From Candidatus Moraniibacteriota bacterium (GTDB lineage: Bacteria > Patescibacteriota > Minisyncoccia > Moranbacterales > UBA2206): a DNA stretch of 13,574 nucleotides. Under the pieces are notes generated by a model. That model saw only the letters and a list, made by a program, of their open reading frames with translations, made no database searches and was not told the DNA's origin. The translations under genes were made by a program, and so were the position numbers. The stretch lies in NCBI GenBank assembly GCA_026396205.1, contig JAPLXF010000074.1, forward strand, positions 1-13,574, in the 5' to 3' direction. Positions 6,161 to 13,011 of this stretch are shown here, in pieces. Position 1 is the first letter of the stretch, and the number at the start of each line of letters is the position of its first letter.

Positions 6161-7321
6161 ATGAAAAATAAGCCCAAAAAAGTAATTGTCGGCATGTCCG
6201 GCGGGGTGGATTCGACTGTGGCGGCGGCGATTTTAAAAAAGCAAGGCTATAAAGTCGTAGGCGTTTTTTTACATTTTTGGAAAGAGCCTAAAAAAGATAC
6301 GAAATTTGAAAAAAAATGCTGTTCGCTGGAAGCTTATGAAGATTTGAAAAAAATCTGCAAGATAATCGGCATAAAACTCATAGTAATCAACGCGGAAAAA
6401 GAATTCAAAAAAGAAGTTGTGGATTATTTTTTGCGCGAATATAAAAACGGCCGGACGCCCAATCCGTGCGTGGTTTGCAATCGAGAAATAAAATTTAAGA
6501 TAATGTTCAAGAAAATGCTAGAGTTGGAAACCGATTTTGTGGCCTCGGGACACTATGCCCGCCTTCGGCGGAAAATCTCAAATCCAAAATCTCAAATCCC
6601 AAATTCCGCCAAAGGCGGATCCGCTGATGGCGGAAAATCTAAAATTTTATATAAGTTGATTACTGCAAAGGATAAAAATAAAAATCAATCATATTTTTTA
6701 TATACTTTGAACCAAAAACAATTGGCTAAAATTTTATTTCCACTGGGAGAATATAAAAAGCCGGAAATCAGGAAATTAGCCCAGAAAATAAAATTGCCGG
6801 TTTTTGATAAACCAGAATCGCAGGATGTTTGTTTCATTTCTTCCAATGTGGAAAATTTTCTTAAAAAATATTTAAAGCTGAAAAAGGGAAAAATCATTGA
6901 TGAGGCAGGCAATATTTTAGGCAATCACCAAGGTTTGCCGCTCTATACCATCGGCCAGAGAAAAGGTTTAAATATTGGAGGCTCCGGCCCGTTTTTCGTG
7001 ACGGCCAAAAATTTCCGCCGGAATAGGCTTATAGTAACCAATAATCAAAAAGCGCCGGAGTTATTTTCCGAGGAAATACTGGTTGAAAAAGTTAATTGGA
7101 TAGTCGGCGCACCGAAATTTCCGGCTAAGATACTTTTACGCACCCGATACCGAAATCCGCTGGTTTCTGCTATAATAAAAGCAGAAAACACGGAACACAT
7201 AACACATAACAAAATATATAAAATTATTTTTTCTGAACCACAAAGAGCAATTGCACCCGGACAGTCGGCGGTATTTTACGGAAAAAAAGGAGAAGTTTTA
7301 GGGGGAGGAGTAATTAACTAA
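6161..7321 (+). CDS. mnmA: tRNA-specific 2-thiouridylase MnmA
   Basis: MnmA thiolates uridine 34 of tRNA-Lys, -Glu and -Gln to 2-thiouridine, using ATP and a persulfide sulfur donor. Seen in order: the PP-loop GMSGGVDSTVAA (11-22), KKCCS (51-55), GRTPNPCVVCNREIKF (97-112; C106 is the expected nucleophile), ASGHYAR (128-134), KNQSYFLYTL (174-183), ESQDVCFI (219-226; C224 is the second catalytic cysteine), LYTIGQRKGL (251-260) and a C-terminal barrel with PQRAIAPGQSAVFY. All key residues are present. The length is slightly above the usual 360-370 because of an insert at about residues 135-163 (RKISNPKSQIPNSAKGGSADGG) encoded by repeat DNA in frame. A second odd stretch, NTEHITHN (343-350), also comes from a small tandem repeat. 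The gene starts behind a terminator. TTTGCA-18-TAAAGT just before the ATG is a weak promoter candidate. Confidence 0.96.
   Translation: MKNKPKKVIVGMSGGVDSTVAAAILKKQGYKVVGVFLHFWKEPKKDTKFEKKCCSLEAYEDLKKICKIIGIKLIVINAEKEFKKEVVDYFLREYKNGRTPNPCVVCNREIKFKIMFKKMLELETDFVASGHYARLRRKISNPKSQIPNSAKGGSADGGKSKILYKLITAKDKNKNQSYFLYTLNQKQLAKILFPLGEYKKPEIRKLAQKIKLPVFDKPESQDVCFISSNVENFLKKYLKLKKGKIIDEAGNILGNHQGLPLYTIGQRKGLNIGGSGPFFVTAKNFRRNRLIVTNNQKAPELFSEEILVEKVNWIVGAPKFPAKILLRTRYRNPLVSAIIKAENTEHITHNKIYKIIFSEPQRAIAPGQSAVFYGKKGEVLGGGVIN
6559..6634. repeat. Palindromic and tandem repeat inserted in frame in mnmA
   Basis: A composite element: hairpin CCGCCTTCGGCGG (6559-6571), then the 14-mer AAAATCTCAAATCC twice in tandem with no gap (6572-6585, 6586-6599), then the double hairpin CCGCCAAAGGCGG plus ATCCGCTGATGGCGG (6606-6633). 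The 19 bases from 6606 match 16 of 19 bases at 7342-7360 downstream of mnmA, so this is a dispersed family. It keeps the reading frame and adds about 28 residues to a surface loop after ASGHYAR. Confidence 0.8.
7164..7210. repeat. Hairpin and ACACATA tandem repeat inside the mnmA 3' end
   Basis: A perfect 8-bp inverted repeat TTTCTGCT (7164-7171) and AGCAGAAA (7180-7187) encloses ATAATAAA. It is followed by AACACAT twice plus AAC (7194-7210). The hairpin contains TGCTATAAT, an extended -10 promoter match at 7168-7176, but I see no good -35 box. The encoded stretch NTEHITHN replaces the short turn usual in MnmA, so the repeat may be an insertion. Confidence 0.5.
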
Positions 7322-7325
7322 ATTC

Positions 7326-7380
7326 ACCCCAGTCAAATACCCCGCCTAAGCGGGATCCGCAGAGCGGAATTTGACGGGGT
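7326..7380. repeat. Cruciform-type palindromic repeat after mnmA
   Basis: The outer arms ACCCCAGTCAAAT (7326-7338) and ATTTGACGGGGT (7369-7380) pair with a single unpaired A. Inside are two small GC-rich hairpins, CCGCCTAAGCGG (7342-7353) and CCGCAGAGCGG (7357-7367). The inner part is related to the repeat inside mnmA. The element fills the gap before the coiled-coil gene, and its GGGG ends about ten bases before that ATG, so it may influence translation. No T run follows, so it is not a typical terminator. Confidence 0.75.
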
Positions 7381-7388
7381 AAAAACAT

Positions 7389-7676
7389 ATGTCACAAGAT
7401 GAAGATAAAGAAAAAGAATTAGCAGAACAAGATCTGCAAAGAGCATCGGAAGATATCCAGCGGGAAATGGTAATGCTGGAATCCGATCTCAAAAAATCAA
7501 AATTAGAAGAAGAAAAAGTCAAAAATGAACTTAGAGAACTGGATAAAGATGAAGACCGAATCCGTGTGGATATTGGCAAGAAACAAGAGGATTTAAAGAA
7601 AAAAGAAAATGAAGTTAAAAGTTTACAGGAAGAATTCGATCATCAGAAGAAAAAATTAAATACTCTTCATACATAA
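7389..7676 (+). CDS. Small all-helical coiled-coil protein
   Basis: I do not recognise this 95-residue protein. Almost the whole chain (about 6-92) is charged and heptad-like, rich in E, K, D and L. It has no proline or cysteine and only one glycine, so it should form a long coiled coil. There is no signal peptide or membrane helix, so it should be cytoplasmic. Its TAA stop shares one base with the alaS start (TAATG at 7674-7678), which suggests coupled translation. It follows mnmA through the palindromic repeat at 7326-7380. A role in tRNA metabolism would be a guess from position only. It could also be a structural or chaperone-like helper. Confidence 0.7.
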   Translation: MSQDEDKEKELAEQDLQRASEDIQREMVMLESDLKKSKLEEEKVKNELRELDKDEDRIRVDIGKKQEDLKKKENEVKSLQEEFDHQKKKLNTLHT

Positions 7677-9376
7677 TGACAGCTGAAGAACTGCGAGAAA
7701 ATTTTTTGGATTTTTTTAAAGCCAAGGGACACACTATCATTCCTTCGGCTTCTTTGGTTCCCCGCGAAATTGATCCATCCGTGCTTTTTACGACGGCTGG
7801 AATGCATCCATTCAAACAGTATTATCTTAATCCGGATGAAACATCAGATGCCCGGATTGCGACCAGCCAGAAATGCGTCCGGACCATCGATATTGACGAA
7901 GTCGGCGATGATACCCATCTGACTTTTTTTGAAATGCTGGGAAATTTTTCTTTCGGGTATCCGAAAAAGGAAAATTCTTATTTTAAAGAAGAAACGATAA
8001 AATTTGCCTGGGAATTTCTGACTGAAATTTTGGGTATTGAAAAATCCAGGATATATGCGACTTATTTCCATGGAGAAAAAGAAATACCGGAAGATAAAGA
8101 GTCGCTGGAAATACTTAAAAGCATTAGCGATTTGAAAGAAATTAAGCCCCAGGGCACTGAAGATAATTTCTGGTCGTTGGGAGTGGAAAATTCTCCCGGT
8201 GGCCCGACAGTGGAATTTTATGTGGATGGTATTGAAGTGTGGAACTGCGTTTTCAACGAATATACTTTTAAAAAAGGCCAATATGAATTGTCGGAAAATA
8301 AAGGCGTAGACACGGGAATGGGTTTGGAAAGGCTTTTGGCAGTTGTGGATAAAAAGAAAACGGTATTTGAAACGGATTTGTTTGTTTCAATAATTTCGAA
8401 AATTGAGGAAATTTCGGGGAAAAAATACGAAGATAATCAAAAATCTTTTCGAATAATTTCCGACCATATCAAAGCGGCAACCTTTATAATTGCTGACGGA
8501 ATTATTCCTTCTAATGTAAAGCAGGGATATGTTTTGCGTAGATTAATTCGGCGAGCCATTCGTCATGGAAAAATTTTAGGCATTGAAAATAATTTCACAA
8601 AAGATATTGCCGAAATAGTGATAAGTACATATTCAAATATGTACTTGGAATTAAAAGAAAATGGAAATAAGATTTTTGAGGAATTGGAAAAAGAGGAAAA
8701 TAAATTCAGAAAGACTTTAGCCGGCGGTCTTAAAGAATTTGAAAAACTGACTGCGATAACCGGCAAGGATGCCTTCAACTTATACCAGACTTATGGCTTT
8801 CCCTTGGAAATGACCGAAGAACTGGCAGTTGAAAAAAATATTAAAATAGATAAAGATGAATTTGAAACTGAATTTAAAAAACACCAGGAACTTTCCAGAA
8901 CCGCTTCGGCCGGGCAGTTTAAGGGCGGGTTGGCCGATACCAGCGAACAAACTAAAAAATTGCACACGGCGGCGCATTTGATGTTGGCGGCAATTAGAAA
9001 AATTTTAAGTGGAGATATTATTCAAAAGGGAAGCAATATCACAGAGGAAAGATTGCGGTTTGATTTTAACTATCCGGAAAAACTGACAAAAGAACAAATT
9101 GCAGAAATAGAAAATATAGTAAATCAAAAAATAGTGGAAAATATTCCGGTGGAAATGACTGAGATGCCGAAAGATGAAGCGCTGAAACTGGCAAAAGTTT
9201 CGTTTGATCCGGCTAAATATGGAGACATTGTGAAGGTATATAAAATTGGAGATTTTAGCATTGAACTTTGCGGAGGCCCGCATGTGGAAAATACTGGACA
9301 GCTAGGAAAATTCATGATAAAAAAAGAGGAATCCAGCTCAGCAGGAGTTAGAAGAATAAAAGCAGTTTTGGAATAA
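7676..9376 (+). CDS. alaS: Alanyl-tRNA synthetase, compact form without C-Ala domain
   Basis: AlaRS charges tRNA-Ala with alanine. The N-terminal class II catalytic domain starts with ELRENFLDFFKAKGH (4-18), which fixes the start codon even though it overlaps the previous gene. Motif 2 is HLTFFEMLGNFSFG (81-94) and motif 3 is GMGLERLLAV (214-223). The tRNA-recognition region has DHIKAATFIIADGIIPSN (263-280) and GYVLRRLIRRAIRHG (284-298). The editing domain keeps both zinc motifs: H430 and H434 (HTAAH), C532 and H536 (CGGPH). At 566 residues it is far shorter than the usual 870 or so. The barrel between the tRNA-binding and editing parts is largely absent, and the chain ends at GVRRIKAVLE, where C-Ala would begin. 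The gene is clean and followed by a terminator, so this looks like a native compact form, not a break. Confidence 0.95.
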   Translation: MTAEELRENFLDFFKAKGHTIIPSASLVPREIDPSVLFTTAGMHPFKQYYLNPDETSDARIATSQKCVRTIDIDEVGDDTHLTFFEMLGNFSFGYPKKENSYFKEETIKFAWEFLTEILGIEKSRIYATYFHGEKEIPEDKESLEILKSISDLKEIKPQGTEDNFWSLGVENSPGGPTVEFYVDGIEVWNCVFNEYTFKKGQYELSENKGVDTGMGLERLLAVVDKKKTVFETDLFVSIISKIEEISGKKYEDNQKSFRIISDHIKAATFIIADGIIPSNVKQGYVLRRLIRRAIRHGKILGIENNFTKDIAEIVISTYSNMYLELKENGNKIFEELEKEENKFRKTLAGGLKEFEKLTAITGKDAFNLYQTYGFPLEMTEELAVEKNIKIDKDEFETEFKKHQELSRTASAGQFKGGLADTSEQTKKLHTAAHLMLAAIRKILSGDIIQKGSNITEERLRFDFNYPEKLTKEQIAEIENIVNQKIVENIPVEMTEMPKDEALKLAKVSFDPAKYGDIVKVYKIGDFSIELCGGPHVENTGQLGKFMIKKEESSSAGVRRIKAVLE

Positions 9377-9383
9377 TTTTATA

Positions 9384-9410
9384 GGACATATTGGACAAAT
9401 GGGACATAAA
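9384..9410. repeat. Three 9-bp GGACAWA tandem units after alaS
   Basis: GGACATATT, GGACAAATG and GGACATAAA follow each other with an exact 9-bp period, starting eight bases after the alaS stop codon. The last unit runs into the terminator stem. No function is evident; it may be a small CPR-type tandem repeat. Confidence 0.6.
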
Positions 9411-9438
9411 AGACTGATTATTATTGTCAGTCTCTTTT
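9408..9438 (+). terminator. Intrinsic terminator after alaS
   Basis: GACTGA (9412-9417) pairs perfectly with TCAGTC (9427-9432) around a 9-base AT loop. The preceding AAAA and following TCTTTT extend the stem with a small bulge and supply a short U tract. It lies between alaS and the promoter for the FtsA-like gene. Confidence 0.6.
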
Positions 9439-9441
9439 CAT

Positions 9442-9470
9442 TTGTGATATAGTCGGATTTGTTTTATAAT
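9442..9470 (+). promoter_or_regulatory. Sigma-70 promoter for the FtsA-like gene
   Basis: TTGTGA (9442-9447, 4/6 match) is separated by 17 bases from a perfect TATAAT (9465-9470). Transcription would start near 9477, about 20 bases before the ATG at 9499. An overlapping alternative is TTGTCA (9424-9429), an 18-base spacer, then TATAGT (9448-9453), but its -35 box lies inside the terminator stem. Confidence 0.6.
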
Positions 9471-9498
9471 TAAACCAAACTGAAAAGCCAAGCCAGCT

Positions 9499-10770
9499 AT
9501 GGGAATTTTTTCCAAAATTTTAGGCTACCGAGGTATGTCGGACTACATACTCTCACTTGATATTGGCACCGAAGTGGTGAAAGCTTTGGTTTTTCGCATC
9601 GATGAAGAAACAGGCAATGGCGTCGTGACCGGAGTAGGGAGATCGCGCCAAAGGCTTTCCGATATGCAGTCCGGAGCCGTTTCCGATATCAGCGGCGTGA
9701 TTGAAAATTCCAAGAAAGCCATTGAAGCGGCCAAAAGCAAAGCCGGAATCAAGCGAGTTCAGAAAGCCATAATCGGCATCGCCGGCGAATTGGTCAAAGG
9801 CACCACCACCACAGTCCACTATGAAAGGATAAATCCGGAAATCCGCATCGATCTTCCGGAACTGAAAAATATCGTCCAGAAAGTCCAGTGGAAAGCTTTC
9901 GACCGCATCCGCCAGCAACTGGCATGGGAAACCGGACATAGCGAAATCGACATTAAACTCATCAATGCCGCGATTGTAGATGTGCACATTGACGGCTATC
10001 GGGTTATGAATCCGGTGGGTTTCCAGGGCCGCGATGTCTCCATCGCCGTCTTTAATGCCTATGCGCCGATGATTCATCTAGGCGCGCTGCAGACAATTGC
10101 TGACGAACTGCGCTTGGATCTTTTGAGCATTGCTGCTGAACCGTATGCGGTGGCGCGATCGATGGGTTTCGACGATATGGTGGATTTCAATGCTATCTTT
10201 ATTGATATCGGCGGCGGGACGACGGATATTGCCGTAGTACGCAACAGCGGGCTGGAAGGCACTAAAATGTTTGCCTTAGGCGGCCGGGCTTTCACCAAGC
10301 GTCTAGCACAGGAATTAGGCATTGGTTTCGAAGAAGCGGAAATTCTCAAGATAAAATATGCCGAAGGCCGGCTGGGATCCGATGTTAGCGATAAAATAGA
10401 AGCTATTCTGCAGGATGACTGCGAAGTTTGGCTGAGCGGCGTGGAACTGGCGCTTTCCGAATTCGCCGATTCCGACAATTTGCCGTATAGATTTTTTCTC
10501 TGTGGCGGAGGTTCGGGTTTGCCCGGAATCAAAAAAGTGCTGATGGACCAAAGTTGGTTTAAAAACAGCAAACTGCCTTTCGCCAAAACTCCCCAAATCA
10601 GTTTTCTCCAGCCGAGAGACGTGGTGAACATTGTTGACGAGACTGGCGAACTGCGCGACCCTCAAGATGTAACACCGATGGGACTGGCCAATCTGGCGCT
10701 GGATTTAGTGGGGGAAGAAAAAGTCATGGCCGGCATTCTCCGCCGGACGGTCAAGATGATGCAAAACTAG
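9499..10770 (+). CDS. FtsA/PilM-like actin-fold ATPase
   Basis: This 423-residue protein belongs to the FtsA/MreB/PilM actin-like group. Phosphate 1 is LSLDIGTEVVKAL (18-30), phosphate 2 is IFIDIGGGTTDIAVV (233-247) and the adenosine loop is FLCGGGSGLPGIKK (333-346). Residues 87-190 fit the extra 1C (SHS2) subdomain of FtsA and PilM. The C-terminal AGILRRTVKMM could be a short amphipathic membrane-binding helix as in FtsA. FtsA tethers FtsZ to the membrane, and PilM binds the tail of a pilus inner-membrane protein. No FtsZ or pilus gene is in the window. The next gene encodes a membrane protein with a long cytoplasmic part, a plausible partner. ATG 9499 follows the promoter; ATG 9535, after GAGG, is an alternative start that would remove 12 residues. 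The TAG stop lies in the repeat at 10767. Confidence 0.85.
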   Translation: MGIFSKILGYRGMSDYILSLDIGTEVVKALVFRIDEETGNGVVTGVGRSRQRLSDMQSGAVSDISGVIENSKKAIEAAKSKAGIKRVQKAIIGIAGELVKGTTTTVHYERINPEIRIDLPELKNIVQKVQWKAFDRIRQQLAWETGHSEIDIKLINAAIVDVHIDGYRVMNPVGFQGRDVSIAVFNAYAPMIHLGALQTIADELRLDLLSIAAEPYAVARSMGFDDMVDFNAIFIDIGGGTTDIAVVRNSGLEGTKMFALGGRAFTKRLAQELGIGFEEAEILKIKYAEGRLGSDVSDKIEAILQDDCEVWLSGVELALSEFADSDNLPYRFFLCGGGSGLPGIKKVLMDQSWFKNSKLPFAKTPQISFLQPRDVVNIVDETGELRDPQDVTPMGLANLALDLVGEEKVMAGILRRTVKMMQN

Positions 10771-10878
10771 CATGCGAAAAGCGCGCTACCTGCCTGCCGG
10801 CAGGCAGGCGAAAGCGCCCATGCGAATAAATAATAAATAAATTCGTAGATTCGTATAACATTTGTAGTTTCGAATCGG
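10767..10878. repeat. Stop-to-start intergenic repeat, copy 2 (112 bp)
   Basis: Second copy of the repeat at 3963-4052, in the same orientation. Its CTAG again supplies the stop codon of the upstream gene, and it ends at GAATCGG eight bases before the ATG at 10887. Differences from copy 1 are a 20-bp palindromic insertion, two extra bases in the AT-rich middle and four substitutions or so. TATAAC (10854-10859) is conserved, as are the ATTCGTA-like units. Confidence 0.85.
10789..10808. repeat. Perfect 20-bp palindrome CCTGCCTGCC/GGCAGGCAGG
   Basis: CCTGCCTGCCGGCAGGCAGG equals its own reverse complement and is absent from copy 1 of the surrounding repeat, where CACT runs straight into GCGAAAGCG. 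It is GC-rich in AT-rich surroundings. No T run follows, so it is not a standard terminator. Confidence 0.85.
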
Positions 10879-10886
10879 AAAAAATT

Positions 10887-12866
10887 ATGCACCAAACATT
10901 TTACATCGATATCGACGAGGAAATAACTTCGATTGTGGACCGATTGAGAAAAGCCCGTGCCAACGAAGTGATTATTGTCGTTCCCAAACGGGCTTTACTT
11001 ATCCAGAGCATCGTCAATCTGCGCCTGCTTAAAAAAGAAGCGGAAAAGCATAACAAAGAGCTGGTAATCGTTACGCAGGACAAATTGGGAAAACTGGTGG
11101 TGGAAAAAGCGGGCATTGCCGTCCAGCAAAGATTGGACGAAGTTGATGGCGAAGAAATAATTTATGAAGGAGAGGAAATTCCGGCCGAGCTTTTGAGCTA
11201 TGATTTTCCGGGATCTGCCCAAAAAGAAAACAGCCGCCAATTGGAAGAAATCGGTTCGACTGACTTTTTCGATGCCAATAAATTAAAATCCGCGCCACCA
11301 GAAACGGTTAAATTGCGATCGGTTATCGGCCGGGTTGAAAATGAGAAAATTCTCAATAGGGAATTGGTAACTGAAGTGGCAACCAAAAAACGCAAGAGTT
11401 CTTCCAGAAAATTAGCCGCTATGGACATTGTTCGCGGCTCCGGCGGAAGAAAAAAAGAAATGCCGGCTAATTGGGAAGATTATCCCCAAGAAAAAAAAGC
11501 AGCCAAAAGAAAAAAATCTCTTTTCAATCGGGAAATGATAAATCGCGAAGACGAGGAAGAAAGAATTGCAGCAGAAAATTTTTCCGATGAAAGAGAAGAA
11601 AAATTGCATGATTTTTTTCTGGGCACCCGCCAAGCCGAAAATCTTTATGATAATTCTTCTAAAAAAGAACATCTGAAAATAAATCTTTCCGGCAAAGTTT
11701 GGAAATTTTTCTTTATCTTTGTAATAACGGCAGTTGTTTTGGGCGGCGGATTTTTTGCCTATCTTTTTCTTCCTAAAGCCGAAATAAAAATTTCAATCAA
11801 GCCGAAACTTCAGGAGGCCAGCTTGGAAGTAAAAGGCAGTACCGCTCAAAATTCAGTGGATACAGAAGCCGGAATTATTCCGATGAAAACTCTGAATGTT
11901 GATGTCAATCTTAGCCAAGAATATCCCACCTCCGGCAGTTTGTCAGGAACCAATCAAAAATCCCGCGGCACCATTACCATATATAACGAATACAGTTCCA
12001 ATCCCCAGCCGCTGGTGGCAACCACTCGCTTTGCCTCCAAAGATGGAAAAATTTTCCGCTTGGCTAAAGGTGTAACCGTGCCCGGCACGACTAAAGTGGG
12101 CGAAGAAATAAAGCCGGGAGCTATTGAGGCAGAGGTGGTAGCCGACCAAGTGGGCGCGGAATACAATATAGAACCGACCACTTTTACCATTCCCGGATTC
12201 CAAGGCAGCGGCAATGAAAAATACGCTAAATTTTACGCCAAATCATTTAAAGCCATGGCCGGCGGTGGCAGTGGTAAAGATTCAGTTAATAAAGCGGTTT
12301 CCAAAGAAGATATTGCCAATGCCAAATCCAAAGCTTTGGCCGAACTTCAGCAAGTGGCTAAGCAAAAAGCCAAAGAATCAATCCAGACAGGTGAGAAAGT
12401 TATCGAAGAATCAATTTCTGTTGGAGAAGCTACCTACAAACTTTCCAGTGCCGAAGGAGAAATGGCGGATAAAATTTCCGTCAATGCTTCGGCTACTGCT
12501 ACGGTATTGGTCATTTCAGAAAACGACGTGAAAGCCCTGCTGGCCAAGGAAATAGCCAAAAAAACCGGCGAACAGATTGGCGTCAATAATAATGCGACGA
12601 CTTTGCAATTCGGCAAAGCAGAAGTTGATTTGGCCAAAGGCTCAATGGCAGTACGAGTAGACGCGGTAGTTTCCCTGAAAACCAGCTTTGACACGGAAAA
12701 TCTCAAGCGCGGCATTTTAGGCAAAAATGAAGAAGATTTTAAGGCTTATTTAAAGACTTTTCCGGAAATTGAAGGCGCTGAAATCAATTATTGGCCGCCC
12801 TTCATCGGCGGCCGGATTCCCGCCTATGAGCAAAGAGTTTCTGTGACGCTTGACAATAATAATTAG
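10887..12866 (+). CDS. Bitopic membrane protein with baseplate J-like outer domain
   Basis: This 659-residue protein has three parts. Residues 1-85 form an alpha/beta domain (NEVIIVVPKRALLIQSIVNLRLLKKEAE, then ELVIVTQDKLGKLVVEKAGI). Residues 86-268 are a charged, probably disordered linker rich in K, R and E. One membrane helix lies at 271-295 (VWKFFFIFVITAVVLGGGFFAYLFL). The outer part (296-659) contains a baseplate J-like stretch: GTITIYNEYSSNPQPLVATTRF (361-382), FRLAKGVTVPG, and AEVVADQVGAEYNIEPTTFTIPGF (415-438). Glycine/serine and alanine/lysine helical regions follow, ending in a beta-rich segment. The name baseplate J comes from phage tails, but no tail or contractile-injection genes are here, so a cell-surface or envelope role is more likely. 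The FtsA-like gene upstream may encode its cytoplasmic partner. Confidence 0.75.
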   Translation: MHQTFYIDIDEEITSIVDRLRKARANEVIIVVPKRALLIQSIVNLRLLKKEAEKHNKELVIVTQDKLGKLVVEKAGIAVQQRLDEVDGEEIIYEGEEIPAELLSYDFPGSAQKENSRQLEEIGSTDFFDANKLKSAPPETVKLRSVIGRVENEKILNRELVTEVATKKRKSSSRKLAAMDIVRGSGGRKKEMPANWEDYPQEKKAAKRKKSLFNREMINREDEEERIAAENFSDEREEKLHDFFLGTRQAENLYDNSSKKEHLKINLSGKVWKFFFIFVITAVVLGGGFFAYLFLPKAEIKISIKPKLQEASLEVKGSTAQNSVDTEAGIIPMKTLNVDVNLSQEYPTSGSLSGTNQKSRGTITIYNEYSSNPQPLVATTRFASKDGKIFRLAKGVTVPGTTKVGEEIKPGAIEAEVVADQVGAEYNIEPTTFTIPGFQGSGNEKYAKFYAKSFKAMAGGGSGKDSVNKAVSKEDIANAKSKALAELQQVAKQKAKESIQTGEKVIEESISVGEATYKLSSAEGEMADKISVNASATATVLVISENDVKALLAKEIAKKTGEQIGVNNNATTLQFGKAEVDLAKGSMAVRVDAVVSLKTSFDTENLKRGILGKNEEDFKAYLKTFPEIEGAEINYWPPFIGGRIPAYEQRVSVTLDNNN

Positions 12867-12878
12867 AGTTGCTATTTT
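12850..12878 (+). promoter_or_regulatory. Candidate promoter for the infA-rpmJ operon
   Basis: A perfect TTGACA (12850-12855) lies in the last codons of the baseplate-J-like gene, 17 bases before TATTTT (12873-12878, 4/6 match). It would give infA a leader of about 125 bases. That leader holds GGCCTTTTGGCC (12961-12972), a small hairpin without a T run. Confidence 0.4.
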
Positions 12879-13011
12879 AATAGAGACGTTAAAAAATATA
12901 TTTTCAGTTGAAATAGAGGGAAATCCTGCCAGCAAGAACTTGGATTGATTTCGACTCCCGGGCCTTTTGGCCTTGGAAGAAAATCTCCGTCTATTTTTTT
13001 ATTTCCCAAAT

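Noticed and set aside
10887..12866. A phage tail or contractile injection system, suggested by the baseplate J-like domain
   Set aside because: No sheath, tube, spike or other tail gene is present, and the protein has a membrane helix with a long cytoplasmic part.
12961..12972. GGCCTTTTGGCC hairpin before infA as a terminator
   Set aside because: No T run follows and it lies within the likely infA leader, so termination is unlikely.
12967..13011. TTG at 12967 as the start of infA
   Set aside because: The extra 15 residues are not IF-1-like, while ATG 13012 gives the family's normal length and N-terminus.
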